59,335 nucleotides of DNA from a virus, in IMG/VR virus record IMGVR_UViG_3300029268_000019, positions 1 through 59,335 of that record; one strand, written 5' to 3'. Of the stretch, positions 41,768 to 51,801 are shown piece after piece (the stretch's first letter is position 1; each line of letters opens with the position of its first letter). The notes beneath the pieces are model-generated. The model had not been told where the DNA came from. It did not search any database and saw only the letters and a program-made list of their open reading frames with translations. The position numbers were made by a program, and so were the translations under genes.

Positions 41768-43513
41768 ATGGATCAAGTAAATTCATTCGTATCATTAGCC
41801 GAAAAAGTAACCGTTTTGAATAAGAATTATGTGGAAGTTCTTACAAAGATTAACGATTTGGTTGCTTCAGAACAATCAACAGTTAAAATAAATTATGATA
41901 ATAACGGTGTAACCAATTCATATTCACTACCAACCGTAGGAAGTTTAAAAACACAAATTGATGTTTTAAATCAAAATATTAAACGTTTATCATCAATAGA
42001 TGGTTTCACTTTTATAAAGGAAGGTCAGAGTATTAAAAAAATTATGACAAGTGATTTGAATAGAGAACCAGTCCCTATTCAAAATGTAAATAGTGTTTCA
42101 ACTTTTTCACCGATAAATAATAGTTTTTTTGAATCACTAATGAATCCTATGCTTGCTGTTACATTGGATTTAACAAATAAAATAACTCATAATGTTGACA
42201 AAATTTTATCTCGTAGATATATTATTGAATTTGAAAAAAATAATGATGGATCACTAACAGCGAATGGTACTTTATCATACAATGATTTTGTTTCAAATTG
42301 GTTAAATAGAAATGATATTAATATCAATGATTTTGAAGCTTGGTTATATAATCCATCAAATATTGGTATTATGGTAGATGTTGTATCACCATATGATGAA
42401 CAAATATTTGATTTAAAAGTAAAAGAATTAAAATATTATGGAACTTTTACTGTTATAAAAACAGAAATTGATGATATAAATAATAAAATTTGGTATCATC
42501 TTACAGATTTAAAATATTATGGAAAAGATGGAACAATTAACACCTTAACGACTGGTGACGAATTAATTATAAACGCTTTAAATAGTTCAACCAGATACAA
42601 AGTTGTTGAAGTAAATACCGATTATTCCAATAACAAAGTAAGATTGGAATTGATTGAAGGGTATGATCCTATTACTGTTGGTACTAATGTTTTGAAATAT
42701 TACAGTAGTATCGCTGATGATAAAAAAGTTCAGATTACAGTAGGTTTTGATGAATTCAATATAGTATTTGTAAAACCGATAAATACTGATAATAATGTTA
42801 TTGGTTCTTTATGGTCAAAGGGAATGTCTTATTTCACAAATGATTTAGTTTTAGATACGGATAGTAATATAAATCTAGCAAATTATTATATTGAAACTGT
42901 TTATGATTATGGTGAAGTTTTGAAAGATATGGTTTTAAAGAAGATACCAACAAGATACGGTTCAAAACCAAACATACCTTATCTACAAACTGATAATTTT
43001 AAGGTGGTTCAAATAAATAAACATTTAACTGATGGTGTAGATCAAGATTTGGTAAGAAAATTACATGCTGAAAAAACAACCATAAAAACTAAAATTTCTC
43101 AAATACAAAATGCTATACAAGACAGATTGAAAAATCTAAATTCAAGTAATTTATCACAATCGGAAAAGATTTCTATTAACAATGAATTAAACAAATTAAA
43201 ATTGGATTTAGATTTACAAACAAAAAATCTATCTACCGTCATTTCTCAATTAACGACAATAAATAAAACGACAAATGCGGTTGAACCAAAATATCGTGTT
43301 AGAGGTTTTTGGAACATACCAGATCCAATTATATCAAATAAAACAGAACCACAACATGTTGTTCAATTCAGACTTCAATATCGTTACGCTACAAAGGGTG
43401 GTAATTCAAATCCAACAGAGGGATACAAATTTTCACCAACAAAAGCACCAACTGTTAATGTAACAGCATCAAATGCAACAAATACAGCAACAAACACAGC
43501 TAGTCAAGCTTAA
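41768..43513 (+). CDS. Virion structural protein, 581 aa
   Basis: The protein has a helical start, a beta-rich middle (YYGTFTVIKTEIDDINNKIW), a long coiled coil (AEKTTIKTKISQIQNAIQDR through KLKLDLDLQTKN) and a C-terminal half Fn3-like domain (RVRGFWNIPDPI, HVVQFRLQYRY) that ends in a low-complexity T/N/A tail. The partner half of this Fn3-like fold seems to start the next gene. The family is not recognised. It probably belongs to the baseplate or tail. Confidence 0.6.
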   Translation: MDQVNSFVSLAEKVTVLNKNYVEVLTKINDLVASEQSTVKINYDNNGVTNSYSLPTVGSLKTQIDVLNQNIKRLSSIDGFTFIKEGQSIKKIMTSDLNREPVPIQNVNSVSTFSPINNSFFESLMNPMLAVTLDLTNKITHNVDKILSRRYIIEFEKNNDGSLTANGTLSYNDFVSNWLNRNDININDFEAWLYNPSNIGIMVDVVSPYDEQIFDLKVKELKYYGTFTVIKTEIDDINNKIWYHLTDLKYYGKDGTINTLTTGDELIINALNSSTRYKVVEVNTDYSNNKVRLELIEGYDPITVGTNVLKYYSSIADDKKVQITVGFDEFNIVFVKPINTDNNVIGSLWSKGMSYFTNDLVLDTDSNINLANYYIETVYDYGEVLKDMVLKKIPTRYGSKPNIPYLQTDNFKVVQINKHLTDGVDQDLVRKLHAEKTTIKTKISQIQNAIQDRLKNLNSSNLSQSEKISINNELNKLKLDLDLQTKNLSTVISQLTTINKTTNAVEPKYRVRGFWNIPDPIISNKTEPQHVVQFRLQYRYATKGGNSNPTEGYKFSPTKAPTVNVTASNATNTATNTASQA

Positions 43514-43531
43514 AAAATATAAAATTAAAAA

Positions 43532-44983
43532 ATGGCACAACAACAAAATAGTCAAGTCATTCAAAGTACTCAAGTTTCAACAGTAAGTGAAAGTCCAAGT
43601 AACCAAACAATTACTGCTCAATTTTCAAATTGGGTAAGTGTATTAAGTGATGTTCGTAAACGTTACTGGGATGAAAAAGCTGGTGTTTGGTACTGGAAAA
43701 TAGAAGATGTTCAGGATGCTGATACACCAAATATAAATCAACTTGATATTCCTATTCAACCAAATGAAAGAGTTGAAATAAGAGTATCCGCAATATCAGA
43801 AGTTGGTTGGCCTGATTCTATTTTAGAATCAGAATGGAGTAATGTATTAACTGTTGATTTTCCAGATGATATAAACGATGTTTTAAATGAAAATGGATTT
43901 ATTCTTCAGGAAGCATCACAAGATCAAAGTGTTGTTCAAATGGATTCGACATTAAATACAAGGGGTGTTTATAAACATATTGAAGATTCTTTCTATATCA
44001 ACAACACATACTATGGTCATACTGATAAGGACATAGCTGTTAGTTTTAAAGGTGATATGAGTAATACTTTAAATTTATTTGAATATTTAAGTAGTTTAAC
44101 GGATAGAATTAAATCATTGGAAGAAATCATTAATAAGGTTAAAGGTGAACTTCATATTTATTTATATAATAATGAAACTTTGGTTAAGGAAATCTTAAAC
44201 AATACAACAACACAATTAAAAATAGAATGTGAGGATTTTGTAGTCCCAATTACTGGAAAAACAAGAACTTATGTAAATAGTTTATATGTTATAGATGATT
44301 ACACTATATCATTATCAAACGTTGCACAACAAGGTGATTTGGGTTTATTATCAAATAGGAATTTCACTTCTGGTGGAACAAATATTTTTTATACTGATAA
44401 CTTAAATCAAGCATTATTAATAGATTACAATGATGATTTATATACTCAACAAAACAACCAATTTATTTGGTTCATGGATACCGATCAACAAACAAATATA
44501 TATACCGGTATTACTTATGCACCACATCTCGTATTTGGACTGAATACACCAAATTATAATTTAGGAGCTACTGGAAATACAATTGGAATTTACAATTCTT
44601 GGTCAAATATAAATTCTGTTTTTCCAATAACAGCTGTAGCAAATACAAATTTGTTAGCTACAGTTCACCCCTATTTTTCCGATACAACAAATGTTATAGA
44701 AACCGGTCAAGAAAAAGTAAAAAAAGTAGCAGCCAAAAGTAATTTCGTTATTGGAATAAAAATATTTTTCAAATTAAGTGGAAATATTAGTAATGGTGGA
44801 CAATTTTCTGTTGCTGGAAATGGACATGTTAATAAAACAAGAAAAGTTAAAGTATATTTTGAAACTGATGGTGGTCAAACATATCAATTTGCATTGGTAT
44901 TTAATCTATCAAATTTCAGATTATATTTCAAAGGTGGTACATCAACACAATCACAAGTTGTTAATAATACCCCAGCTCTTTAA
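43532..44983 (+). CDS. Virion structural protein, 483 aa
   Basis: The start after a Q/N/S-rich tail reads WVSVLSDVRKRYWDEKAG and then VEIRVSAISEVGWPDSILESEWSN, which is the second half of an Fn3-like domain. A beta-rich C-terminal region follows, with QQTNIYTGITYAPHLVFG and FVIGIKIFFKLSG. It starts 18 bases after the 581-residue gene. Together the two look like one protein that has been split. Confidence 0.6.
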   Translation: MAQQQNSQVIQSTQVSTVSESPSNQTITAQFSNWVSVLSDVRKRYWDEKAGVWYWKIEDVQDADTPNINQLDIPIQPNERVEIRVSAISEVGWPDSILESEWSNVLTVDFPDDINDVLNENGFILQEASQDQSVVQMDSTLNTRGVYKHIEDSFYINNTYYGHTDKDIAVSFKGDMSNTLNLFEYLSSLTDRIKSLEEIINKVKGELHIYLYNNETLVKEILNNTTTQLKIECEDFVVPITGKTRTYVNSLYVIDDYTISLSNVAQQGDLGLLSNRNFTSGGTNIFYTDNLNQALLIDYNDDLYTQQNNQFIWFMDTDQQTNIYTGITYAPHLVFGLNTPNYNLGATGNTIGIYNSWSNINSVFPITAVANTNLLATVHPYFSDTTNVIETGQEKVKKVAAKSNFVIGIKIFFKLSGNISNGGQFSVAGNGHVNKTRKVKVYFETDGGQTYQFALVFNLSNFRLYFKGGTSTQSQVVNNTPAL

Positions 44984-45001
44984 CTAAAAAAATTTTAAGA
45001 A

Positions 45002-48000
45002 ATGATAAGAAAAAGCTTTCAACTAATAAGAACAAATCCATTACTTACCACTAATATGAAATTAGTTGTAACTAGTACTGATTCATTATATCTAGAAAGT
45101 TTCAACAGTTCAAATGAATTGATTAATACTAAATATAAACATTTTCGTTTAAATAAAAATGATTATTTAGAAGATAAAGTTCCAGAATTTTATGATAAAC
45201 TTCCATCCGATCTTGCTTTTTATGTGAGATATGATAATGATGCAAGTTCAACATATAGTGATTATTCATATCAATTTGATACTACATATTTTTCCGGGGC
45301 AGATAAAATAGAAGATACTTGGTATAATGAAGAGTTTGAATATTTAGCTCCATTATACATAAGAAACACTTCAATTCCTTCAAATTTTGTAATTTTAAGA
45401 TGTGACGATCCATCAAATTATAATTTGGATGAATCAAATAATTTTCAATTGTCTGGTTTGAATAAAAATAATTTTTATAGTGAAATTGTTGATAAATGGA
45501 AATGTGTTGAAGTTTTTGATTTGACAACAAAATCAAATATTGGAAAATTTTTGGATAAAAATTATGTAAAAAATTCAAGATTTCCTTCTGAACCTTTTTA
45601 TTTTGATGTCAGAAGAACAGAATTCTCTAAATGGTTCGGTATGGATTATACGAGTGGTATTTATACGGAAAAAGATTTTTATTTGGAAGATACATTAGCA
45701 ACAGAACAATTACATTTTAAAATGGAAAAACTTATAACAGAAGGTTATAAGAATAACAAATTAATATTTCCAAATATTTTAAATTTGAAATTTTTATTTG
45801 ATGATACACCAGCTACACCAGATGGTTTAAAAAAATATTCAATGAATAGATATTATGGTTTTTATACTGAATCAATGGATTTTGTTGGTAGTATAACATC
45901 ATATGTTACACCAGAATTGAAACCCGGTTTTTGGTTAATAAATAATATTATTGTATCTGGAAATACGGGTGTTACTTGGGACAAATGTGATTTAAATTAT
46001 CACTGGTTATATCCATCTGACAATCCGTTTACAGAAGAATGGGATAATACAAAAGATTATTATATCTTTTTAGATAATACAGATGATTATTATCGAGATA
46101 TAACAATATCCGGCCTATATCCAGTTAAAAAAGTTATTCAAAACGGTGTTACGGTTTGGAAAGTGATATCTGATGTGATAATGGACCAAATTTGGGATCC
46201 ATCTGGCAGAACATCAAATAGTCTGAAATATCACCCGGAAAGAGCAAATATGAAAACCTGTAATATTGAATATGATAAATTCAATATTTTAACAGGATAT
46301 ACAAATGATTTTTTCATAGATAAATATTTAGATATTAGTGGTGGAACCCATTTTATGTATGGTGATTTATATCTAATAGATATAGATGGTGTTTTTCATA
46401 TTTTAAAAAATGGTTCAGGGATAACTTATTCGGATTTTGATTTAAATAATAAAAACGATCTAATTGAAAAATATTATATTCAAACGGATTGGGCGATAAA
46501 TAGTAATTCTGATAAATTAGAATACTGGATAAATGGTAAAAATTCAAATTTTTACAGAACAAAAAAGACAGAAGATTTATATAGAAACCCATTACAATTT
46601 AATATTTATAGAGTTAAGTTTTCTGATATCAAAGACTTTGATTTTGATAGAGTTTATAGTGATTATGCTAATTTCGATTATGAACAAACACATTATGTTG
46701 ATACCCCAGAAGAAAAATTATATACTATTGATTACACAGATACCAGTATTCCAAGAGATTACAAATTAGAAAGATACGGTTCTGGATCTCAATATAAAAT
46801 AAGTAATGTTTCATCTGAATATATTTCTGATGATGAATTATTTGAATTGAAACAAATAATAACACCAACAACGACAGTATTATTTCAAGATAATATGCAA
46901 CAAAACGCTGCAAGAATAGGTATTAGAGTACAAAGAGAATTAACTGATTTGTGGAGAAAAAACCAAACTATATGTAAATGGAGTTTTATGGGTTCCAATA
47001 GTCATTCAGATTATGATTATAAGTTAAATAATAGTTTATCTGTAGGTGGAAGATTAAATAGGACAACAGATCCATTTGGATTCTATCCAGATGTTGTGTC
47101 AAAAAACATGGACTATTTTTATAGAATTGGAAATTTTTATAATACACATACCGGAAATACAGCATATTATAAATTTCAATCAACGAATATACAAGGTGAA
47201 TATATTTTTAGTCAATTTGGAAACGGTTTTGATATTGGTACTTATTTTAATACCGATTTCGATTATTTTACATTCTTCTTTAAAAATAAAATGAATTTTT
47301 TGGATAATGGAATATTATACCAAAGAAATTATGATAAATATTCCGTATTTAATGCTGGTAATGATATGAATTCATCTGTTACCTTATTCAAAGGTATAAA
47401 GGTAGATATTAAATCCATATACAATATAGATGTTACAGATTTGGGAAATAATAATGGTTATAAAATTAATAAAATACTTTATGATTTATCTAAAAATTAT
47501 AATGGATATAAATTTAGTATAATATTAAATGATGTTTATGGTTCCAAATCTAACGGAATTGTAAACAATAAAGCTGATATTGTTACATCAACAAATGGAA
47601 TAAATATTATAATGAATGATAAATGGAAAAACATTCTTATTATTATTAATTTTGTTGTTGGTGATTTAACCACAGACAGATTAAACAATCTAAATAAATT
47701 TAAAGAAAAAGATGGTTTATATTACGGATTAAAAAAGGATGGTACTCACCTACCTAATTATCAATCAAATATATTAACAGCTTATAATTTTATCAATTCG
47801 ATAAATACTCCGGAACACGCATTAACAAATTCTTTTGATTCACCTTTTTCATATATAACTTATTGGTATATAACGGAAATAAACGGAAAAACATTTGTTG
47901 GTTCCACCAATAATACAAATACATCAAATATGAATCAAATACCAACTTGGGGAAAAACATTTTCACCATTTCTTATTCATATAGATTATCCGGATTCTAT

Positions 48001-48484
48001 ATTATTAAATCCAAAAAAAGATTATAAAATAGATCCTTATAAGGGTCCAGAAACAAAACCAATTATGGGATTTTCGACAGATGAACCTTTGGCAAGAGTT
48101 GTTATCCCGTTACAAGATGATAGACCACAAATGAGTGGAATTCAAGCAACCCCACCAACCAAAAAACAAATATTTAGATTTTCTGGTCCATATGAACCAG
48201 TATTCAAGGATATAAATGTTTTTAGGGGTGGTTTCTATTATTATACAGATTTATCCGGATCTACAGTTTTTTTAAGTGCTACAACAACAAAAGATGCAAA
48301 TCCTTCATATACATTTAATTATATAGATCCAAATATTGATAACAATACAGATATATCAACACCCCCACCACCAACACCACAACCAACAATATATGAATGG
48401 GAAAATACTAATGCAATGTGTAGAGTTGTTAGTATAGGAATAGAAATACAAGAAGGTGGTGGTGGACCAGCTGCAGAAGAATAA
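45002..48484 (+). CDS. Large virion protein, 1160 aa
   Basis: A very long protein rich in N, D, Y, S and T with many short beta segments and few helices. It contains no catalytic motif that I recognise. The size, the position between structural genes and the composition suggest a baseplate or tail fibre component. The C-terminus has a T-P-P-P-P-T-P-Q-P-T linker and a GGGGP run before a short end. It lies 18 bases after the previous gene. Confidence 0.6.
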   Translation: MIRKSFQLIRTNPLLTTNMKLVVTSTDSLYLESFNSSNELINTKYKHFRLNKNDYLEDKVPEFYDKLPSDLAFYVRYDNDASSTYSDYSYQFDTTYFSGADKIEDTWYNEEFEYLAPLYIRNTSIPSNFVILRCDDPSNYNLDESNNFQLSGLNKNNFYSEIVDKWKCVEVFDLTTKSNIGKFLDKNYVKNSRFPSEPFYFDVRRTEFSKWFGMDYTSGIYTEKDFYLEDTLATEQLHFKMEKLITEGYKNNKLIFPNILNLKFLFDDTPATPDGLKKYSMNRYYGFYTESMDFVGSITSYVTPELKPGFWLINNIIVSGNTGVTWDKCDLNYHWLYPSDNPFTEEWDNTKDYYIFLDNTDDYYRDITISGLYPVKKVIQNGVTVWKVISDVIMDQIWDPSGRTSNSLKYHPERANMKTCNIEYDKFNILTGYTNDFFIDKYLDISGGTHFMYGDLYLIDIDGVFHILKNGSGITYSDFDLNNKNDLIEKYYIQTDWAINSNSDKLEYWINGKNSNFYRTKKTEDLYRNPLQFNIYRVKFSDIKDFDFDRVYSDYANFDYEQTHYVDTPEEKLYTIDYTDTSIPRDYKLERYGSGSQYKISNVSSEYISDDELFELKQIITPTTTVLFQDNMQQNAARIGIRVQRELTDLWRKNQTICKWSFMGSNSHSDYDYKLNNSLSVGGRLNRTTDPFGFYPDVVSKNMDYFYRIGNFYNTHTGNTAYYKFQSTNIQGEYIFSQFGNGFDIGTYFNTDFDYFTFFFKNKMNFLDNGILYQRNYDKYSVFNAGNDMNSSVTLFKGIKVDIKSIYNIDVTDLGNNNGYKINKILYDLSKNYNGYKFSIILNDVYGSKSNGIVNNKADIVTSTNGINIIMNDKWKNILIIINFVVGDLTTDRLNNLNKFKEKDGLYYGLKKDGTHLPNYQSNILTAYNFINSINTPEHALTNSFDSPFSYITYWYITEINGKTFVGSTNNTNTSNMNQIPTWGKTFSPFLIHIDYPDSILLNPKKDYKIDPYKGPETKPIMGFSTDEPLARVVIPLQDDRPQMSGIQATPPTKKQIFRFSGPYEPVFKDINVFRGGFYYYTDLSGSTVFLSATTTKDANPSYTFNYIDPNIDNNTDISTPPPPTPQPTIYEWENTNAMCRVVSIGIEIQEGGGGPAAEE

Positions 48485-48498
48485 AAAAAATAAATAAA

Positions 48499-49362
48499 AT
48501 GGCACAAACACAAAACCAAAATACAATAAATATCATACAACCACCAACATTACAGAGGTCTTATACCCAAATTAATGTTCATCCAACCGGATTAAACGAT
48601 GTAGTAACAAATACATTGTTTGTTGGTGGATTTGATTTTGGCATGATACCATCAAATGCAATAATAACAGGTATAACTGTAACTGTAAGAAGAAGATATA
48701 AAGGGACAAACACACAGGCAGATGATAATCGTTGGGTATATGATAATTCAATTCAATTAACAAAAGATGTTTCGAGTGGTGATCCCAGTGTAATTTCTCC
48801 AAATTTTTCAATTCCAGATAGATGGGATATGTATCCATTAATGAGTAATTCATTTCAAAATGTTACATACCCATCATATAATTCATCACCCAGTCCGTTG
48901 TGGGGATTTTCATCCATTTTAGTGAGTGAATTGGTACCAAATTTCGGAATTTTATATAGTGTAAAAGTTAGAAATAATTCCCCAATATCTGTTGTAATAC
49001 CTCAAATAGAATGTGTAACTATTACATTATCTTATTATTACGAAGATACTCTTTATACATATTTAAGAGCTATGTTTATGGATGGAAATGTTAAATTCGA
49101 TACATCATTATATGATTTTGGACAAATTCGTGAATTCATTTTTTCCAAAGTAAATGAAAATAAAAACATATTGAAAATAAATCAAGAAAGAGATACATCA
49201 ATGTATCCAATTATTGATGAATATGGTTATACATATTCTTCCAGATTTATTTTTAAATCACCTTGGGACAGAGAATATTTTATTAGGACAAATAGTTCTT
49301 TAAGTGCGATGTTGAATTTAAACAACACAACCGCAACAACGACTCAAATGTCTTTAGATTAA
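48499..49362 (+). CDS. Virion protein with jelly-roll-like domain, 287 aa
   Basis: Residues 20-195 alternate strands as in a galactose-binding-like or jelly-roll domain (AIITGITVTVRRRYKG, IECVTITLSYYYE). Residues 200-287 hold a shorter domain (IREFIFSKVNENKNILKINQ). It closes the structural operon started at 41768. A receptor-binding or tail-tip role is possible. Confidence 0.55.
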   Translation: MAQTQNQNTINIIQPPTLQRSYTQINVHPTGLNDVVTNTLFVGGFDFGMIPSNAIITGITVTVRRRYKGTNTQADDNRWVYDNSIQLTKDVSSGDPSVISPNFSIPDRWDMYPLMSNSFQNVTYPSYNSSPSPLWGFSSILVSELVPNFGILYSVKVRNNSPISVVIPQIECVTITLSYYYEDTLYTYLRAMFMDGNVKFDTSLYDFGQIREFIFSKVNENKNILKINQERDTSMYPIIDEYGYTYSSRFIFKSPWDREYFIRTNSSLSAMLNLNNTTATTTQMSLD

Positions 49363-49830
49363 TTATTCCATTTCGGTTAATTCTAAAAGAGTAATCTTAT
49401 TTTTGATACCATAATTCATGTAATCAATATTTTTTTGAGTTTCTCTTAAAAAATTAACATGAACATCAAAAATATCAACTCTATATTGATACAAAGATAA
49501 ATCAGCTTCTATCATTTTTGTTTTTTCACCACCACTCGTTTTAACCTGATAACCAGTCAAATAGAATTCTAATCTTTCTTTTTCATATTCTTTCATCATT
49601 TGTCTGGATTTATAAATCTGATAAGATATACTTTTTATTTCTTCGGATAAAATTTGTCTTAAACTTATTACTTCAGCTTGTAATTGAATAACTTCTTGAA
49701 CAGGTCTTAATAGTTTCTTACTAGTTTCTTCTATTGTTTGATTCCAATAATTTTCAGTTTCTATTAATTGCTTTTTTATTTCCTCATTTTGTTTCTTTAA
49801 ATTTTCCTTCTTATCTTCCTTTTGTTCCAT
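49363..49830 (-). CDS. Coiled-coil protein, 155 aa
   Basis: Almost the whole protein is a charged coiled coil (KEDKKENLKKQNEEIKKQLI, then EVIQLQAEVISLRQILSEE). Its stop codon directly abuts the stop of the convergent structural gene. A late-like AAATATATATAAA box lies before it. It may be a virion assembly or structural protein. No family is recognised. Confidence 0.55.
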   Translation of the reverse strand: MEQKEDKKENLKKQNEEIKKQLIETENYWNQTIEETSKKLLRPVQEVIQLQAEVISLRQILSEEIKSISYQIYKSRQMMKEYEKERLEFYLTGYQVKTSGGEKTKMIEADLSLYQYRVDIFDVHVNFLRETQKNIDYMNYGIKNKITLLELTEME

Positions 49831-49876
49831 TGTATATTGAATATTTTTTATATATATTTCTTATTTACGATTAGGT

Positions 49877-50614
49877 TTATATTTTCTTATAATCTATAAC
49901 GAAATAATAATCAAATGTATATTGAATTGCATTTTTAATCTGATTATAACTCATGTTTACATCACCCAAATTATTTAAATAATCGGTAGTTATAATTCTA
50001 ACATCTTTTACAATATAAGAATCAGAAAAAGCTAACTTTGAAAATGTCGGATTCTTTATTGTATAATTATTATTAAAAACATTACCATCATCAACCACAT
50101 TTTTATACATAACATAAAAACTTATATTTTGAATATTATATCTATCCAATAAATTAAATTCAATATAATCATAAATAAGAGAATTGATGTCGTTTTTTGG
50201 TGTTTCTGTTTTTCTAATAGATTTAAATGTTCTGGATTCTTTAAGTCTTAAAAATAAATATTCCTTTAAAATATTTCTTGCTTTCAAAACAAAATCCCAT
50301 TGTAAATTATCGTGGGTTGTGTAATTTAACTTATATAAGTCGATTGTATGGTTTTCGTATTTAACATCGTCCAGACTCTTTAAAACACCAAATTCCTGAT
50401 AACTAACTAGTGTTGTTGTATCATAATATTGATAATGTAATCCCAAATCATTTTCAACCGGAACATCTGAATATTGAATTGATATATCACCAATTGATAT
50501 TGTATCTTCTATGTCTATTAAATTTGTTCCAAAAAAAGATTTAATTTCTTTTGAAGTTTTAGTACCTATAACGGTTTCTTTTTTATACTGTTGAATTATT
50601 GTTGTGGTTTTCAA
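49877..50614 (-). CDS. Hypothetical structural protein, TTG start proposed, 246 aa
   Basis: A beta-rich protein with TVIGTKTSKEIKSFFG, then IKNAIQYTFDYYFVIDYKK at the end. The only ATG extension (to 50680) would have to be translated across an exact TTAATATATAA box at 50634-50644. The TTG at 50614, followed by LKTTTIIQQYKKE, places the start just downstream of the box. TTG starts do occur here (see 21821). No family is recognised. Confidence 0.5.
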   Translation of the reverse strand: MKTTTIIQQYKKETVIGTKTSKEIKSFFGTNLIDIEDTISIGDISIQYSDVPVENDLGLHYQYYDTTTLVSYQEFGVLKSLDDVKYENHTIDLYKLNYTTHDNLQWDFVLKARNILKEYLFLRLKESRTFKSIRKTETPKNDINSLIYDYIEFNLLDRYNIQNISFYVMYKNVVDDGNVFNNNYTIKNPTFSKLAFSDSYIVKDVRIITTDYLNNLGDVNMSYNQIKNAIQYTFDYYFVIDYKKI

Positions 50615-50633
50615 TTTGAACGTATATTTTTTA

Positions 50634-50644
50634 TTATATATTAA
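50634..50644 (-). promoter_or_regulatory. Late-type promoter box inside the longer reading frame
   Basis: TTAATATATAA on the minus strand, 20 bases before the proposed TTG start. Confidence 0.5.
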
Positions 50645-50685
50645 AATTAGATGGTATGGAAAATAAAAAACAAATAACATTTCGT

Positions 50686-50696
50686 TTAATATATAC
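50686..50696 (+). promoter_or_regulatory. Late-type promoter box for the helicase gene
   Basis: TTAATATATAC, five bases before the ATG at 50702. The very short leader is unusual. Confidence 0.4.
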
Positions 50697-50701
50697 TAAA
50701 T

Positions 50702-51757
50702 ATGAAATTCGTTATAGATGATACTGTTACAAAGATAATACTAAAAGAGTCAACAAGAGAAGAATTCAATCAATTGAAATTATATTTAAACAGACACTTA
50801 AAAAATTATGTGTTTATGGCTAAATATAAATTGACTAAATTCTCAGCTAATCCTTGGGACGGTAAGTATGAACAATTTCATGGTGGTTATATAGATTTCG
50901 GTTTATTACATGAATGTTACAAATGTTGTAAAGAATATGGTTATCCATTCGAAGTTTTAAATAAAGAAAAAATTCCTATTAATAGAGATATTAAAAAGGA
51001 AGATATTGAAAATTTCTGTAAAGAATTTTACAAAGATCACAAAGATGAACATGATATAACCAAATCATTTGTCCCATATGAACATCAAGAAGAATCCATT
51101 TTCAGAATATTGAAACATCAGTACGGTAGAATTGAAGTCGCTACCGCTGGTGGAAAATCTTTAATATTTGGATCCCTAATATTTTATTATTTAACTCATA
51201 TCAATCCTGATGCAAAATTCTTATTGATTGTACCAACTATGGATTTAGTTACACAATTCTATAATGATATCAATAATTATAATTATGGTTATCATAATGA
51301 AAATAAAAATGTTATAAATATCAGAATGGATGAAATTATGAGTGATAAACCAAGAAAATATCATGGTGACGAACCAAATATTTATATTGGAACATATCAG
51401 AGTTTAGTTAAATGGCCAGTTGAATGGTTTCATCAATTTGATGTCGTTTGTTGTGACGAATGTTTACATCCTGATACATTAATAACAATGTCAGATGGTA
51501 AGAAAAAAAAGATTAAAGATATTAAAATTGGTGATAAAATTTTCACTATTAATGAAAAAACATTAAAAAAAGAAATTAGAGAAGTTGATTATGTATATAA
51601 AAATTTAAGCAAAAATCAACAAATGTTTGAACTAGAAATGGAAGATGGAAAAAAATTAAAAATAACAGGAAACCATGAAGTAATTTTATCAAATGGAAAA
51701 AGAAAAAGAATTGATAAATTATCAACAAATGATGAAATTTTCGATTTTAATATTTAA
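50702..51757 (+). CDS. UvsW-like helicase, N-terminal part fused to the N-half of a split intein
   Basis: Residues 1-253 are the N-extein of a T4 UvsW-like superfamily 2 helicase: Walker A in EVATAGGKSLI (147-155) and motif Ia in LLIVPTMDLVTQFY, ending at VVCCDE. At residue 254 an intein starts with Cys1 (CLHPDTLITMSDGK), followed by GDKIFTINEK and the block B motif TGNHEVIL (T322-H325). The frame stops at 351. UvsW unwinds branched DNA and acts in recombination and in late replication. The rest of the gene is at 52808. Confidence 0.85.
   Translation: MKFVIDDTVTKIILKESTREEFNQLKLYLNRHLKNYVFMAKYKLTKFSANPWDGKYEQFHGGYIDFGLLHECYKCCKEYGYPFEVLNKEKIPINRDIKKEDIENFCKEFYKDHKDEHDITKSFVPYEHQEESIFRILKHQYGRIEVATAGGKSLIFGSLIFYYLTHINPDAKFLLIVPTMDLVTQFYNDINNYNYGYHNENKNVINIRMDEIMSDKPRKYHGDEPNIYIGTYQSLVKWPVEWFHQFDVVCCDECLHPDTLITMSDGKKKKIKDIKIGDKIFTINEKTLKKEIREVDYVYKNLSKNQQMFELEMEDGKKLKITGNHEVILSNGKRKRIDKLSTNDEIFDFNI
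51461..51757 (+). other. N-half of a split intein
   Basis: Ninety-nine codons, including the stop, from the catalytic Cys1 through blocks A and B. There is no endonuclease in this half. Confidence 0.85.
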
Positions 51758-51801
51758 TATATAAGGACAGAATGTCATAAAGTAAAAAGAAATTATAATG
51801 A

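Noticed and set aside
48319-48853. Minus-strand frames antisense to the structural genes
   Set aside because: They are leucine-, tyrosine- and histidine-rich shadows of N/D-rich structural coding sequence.
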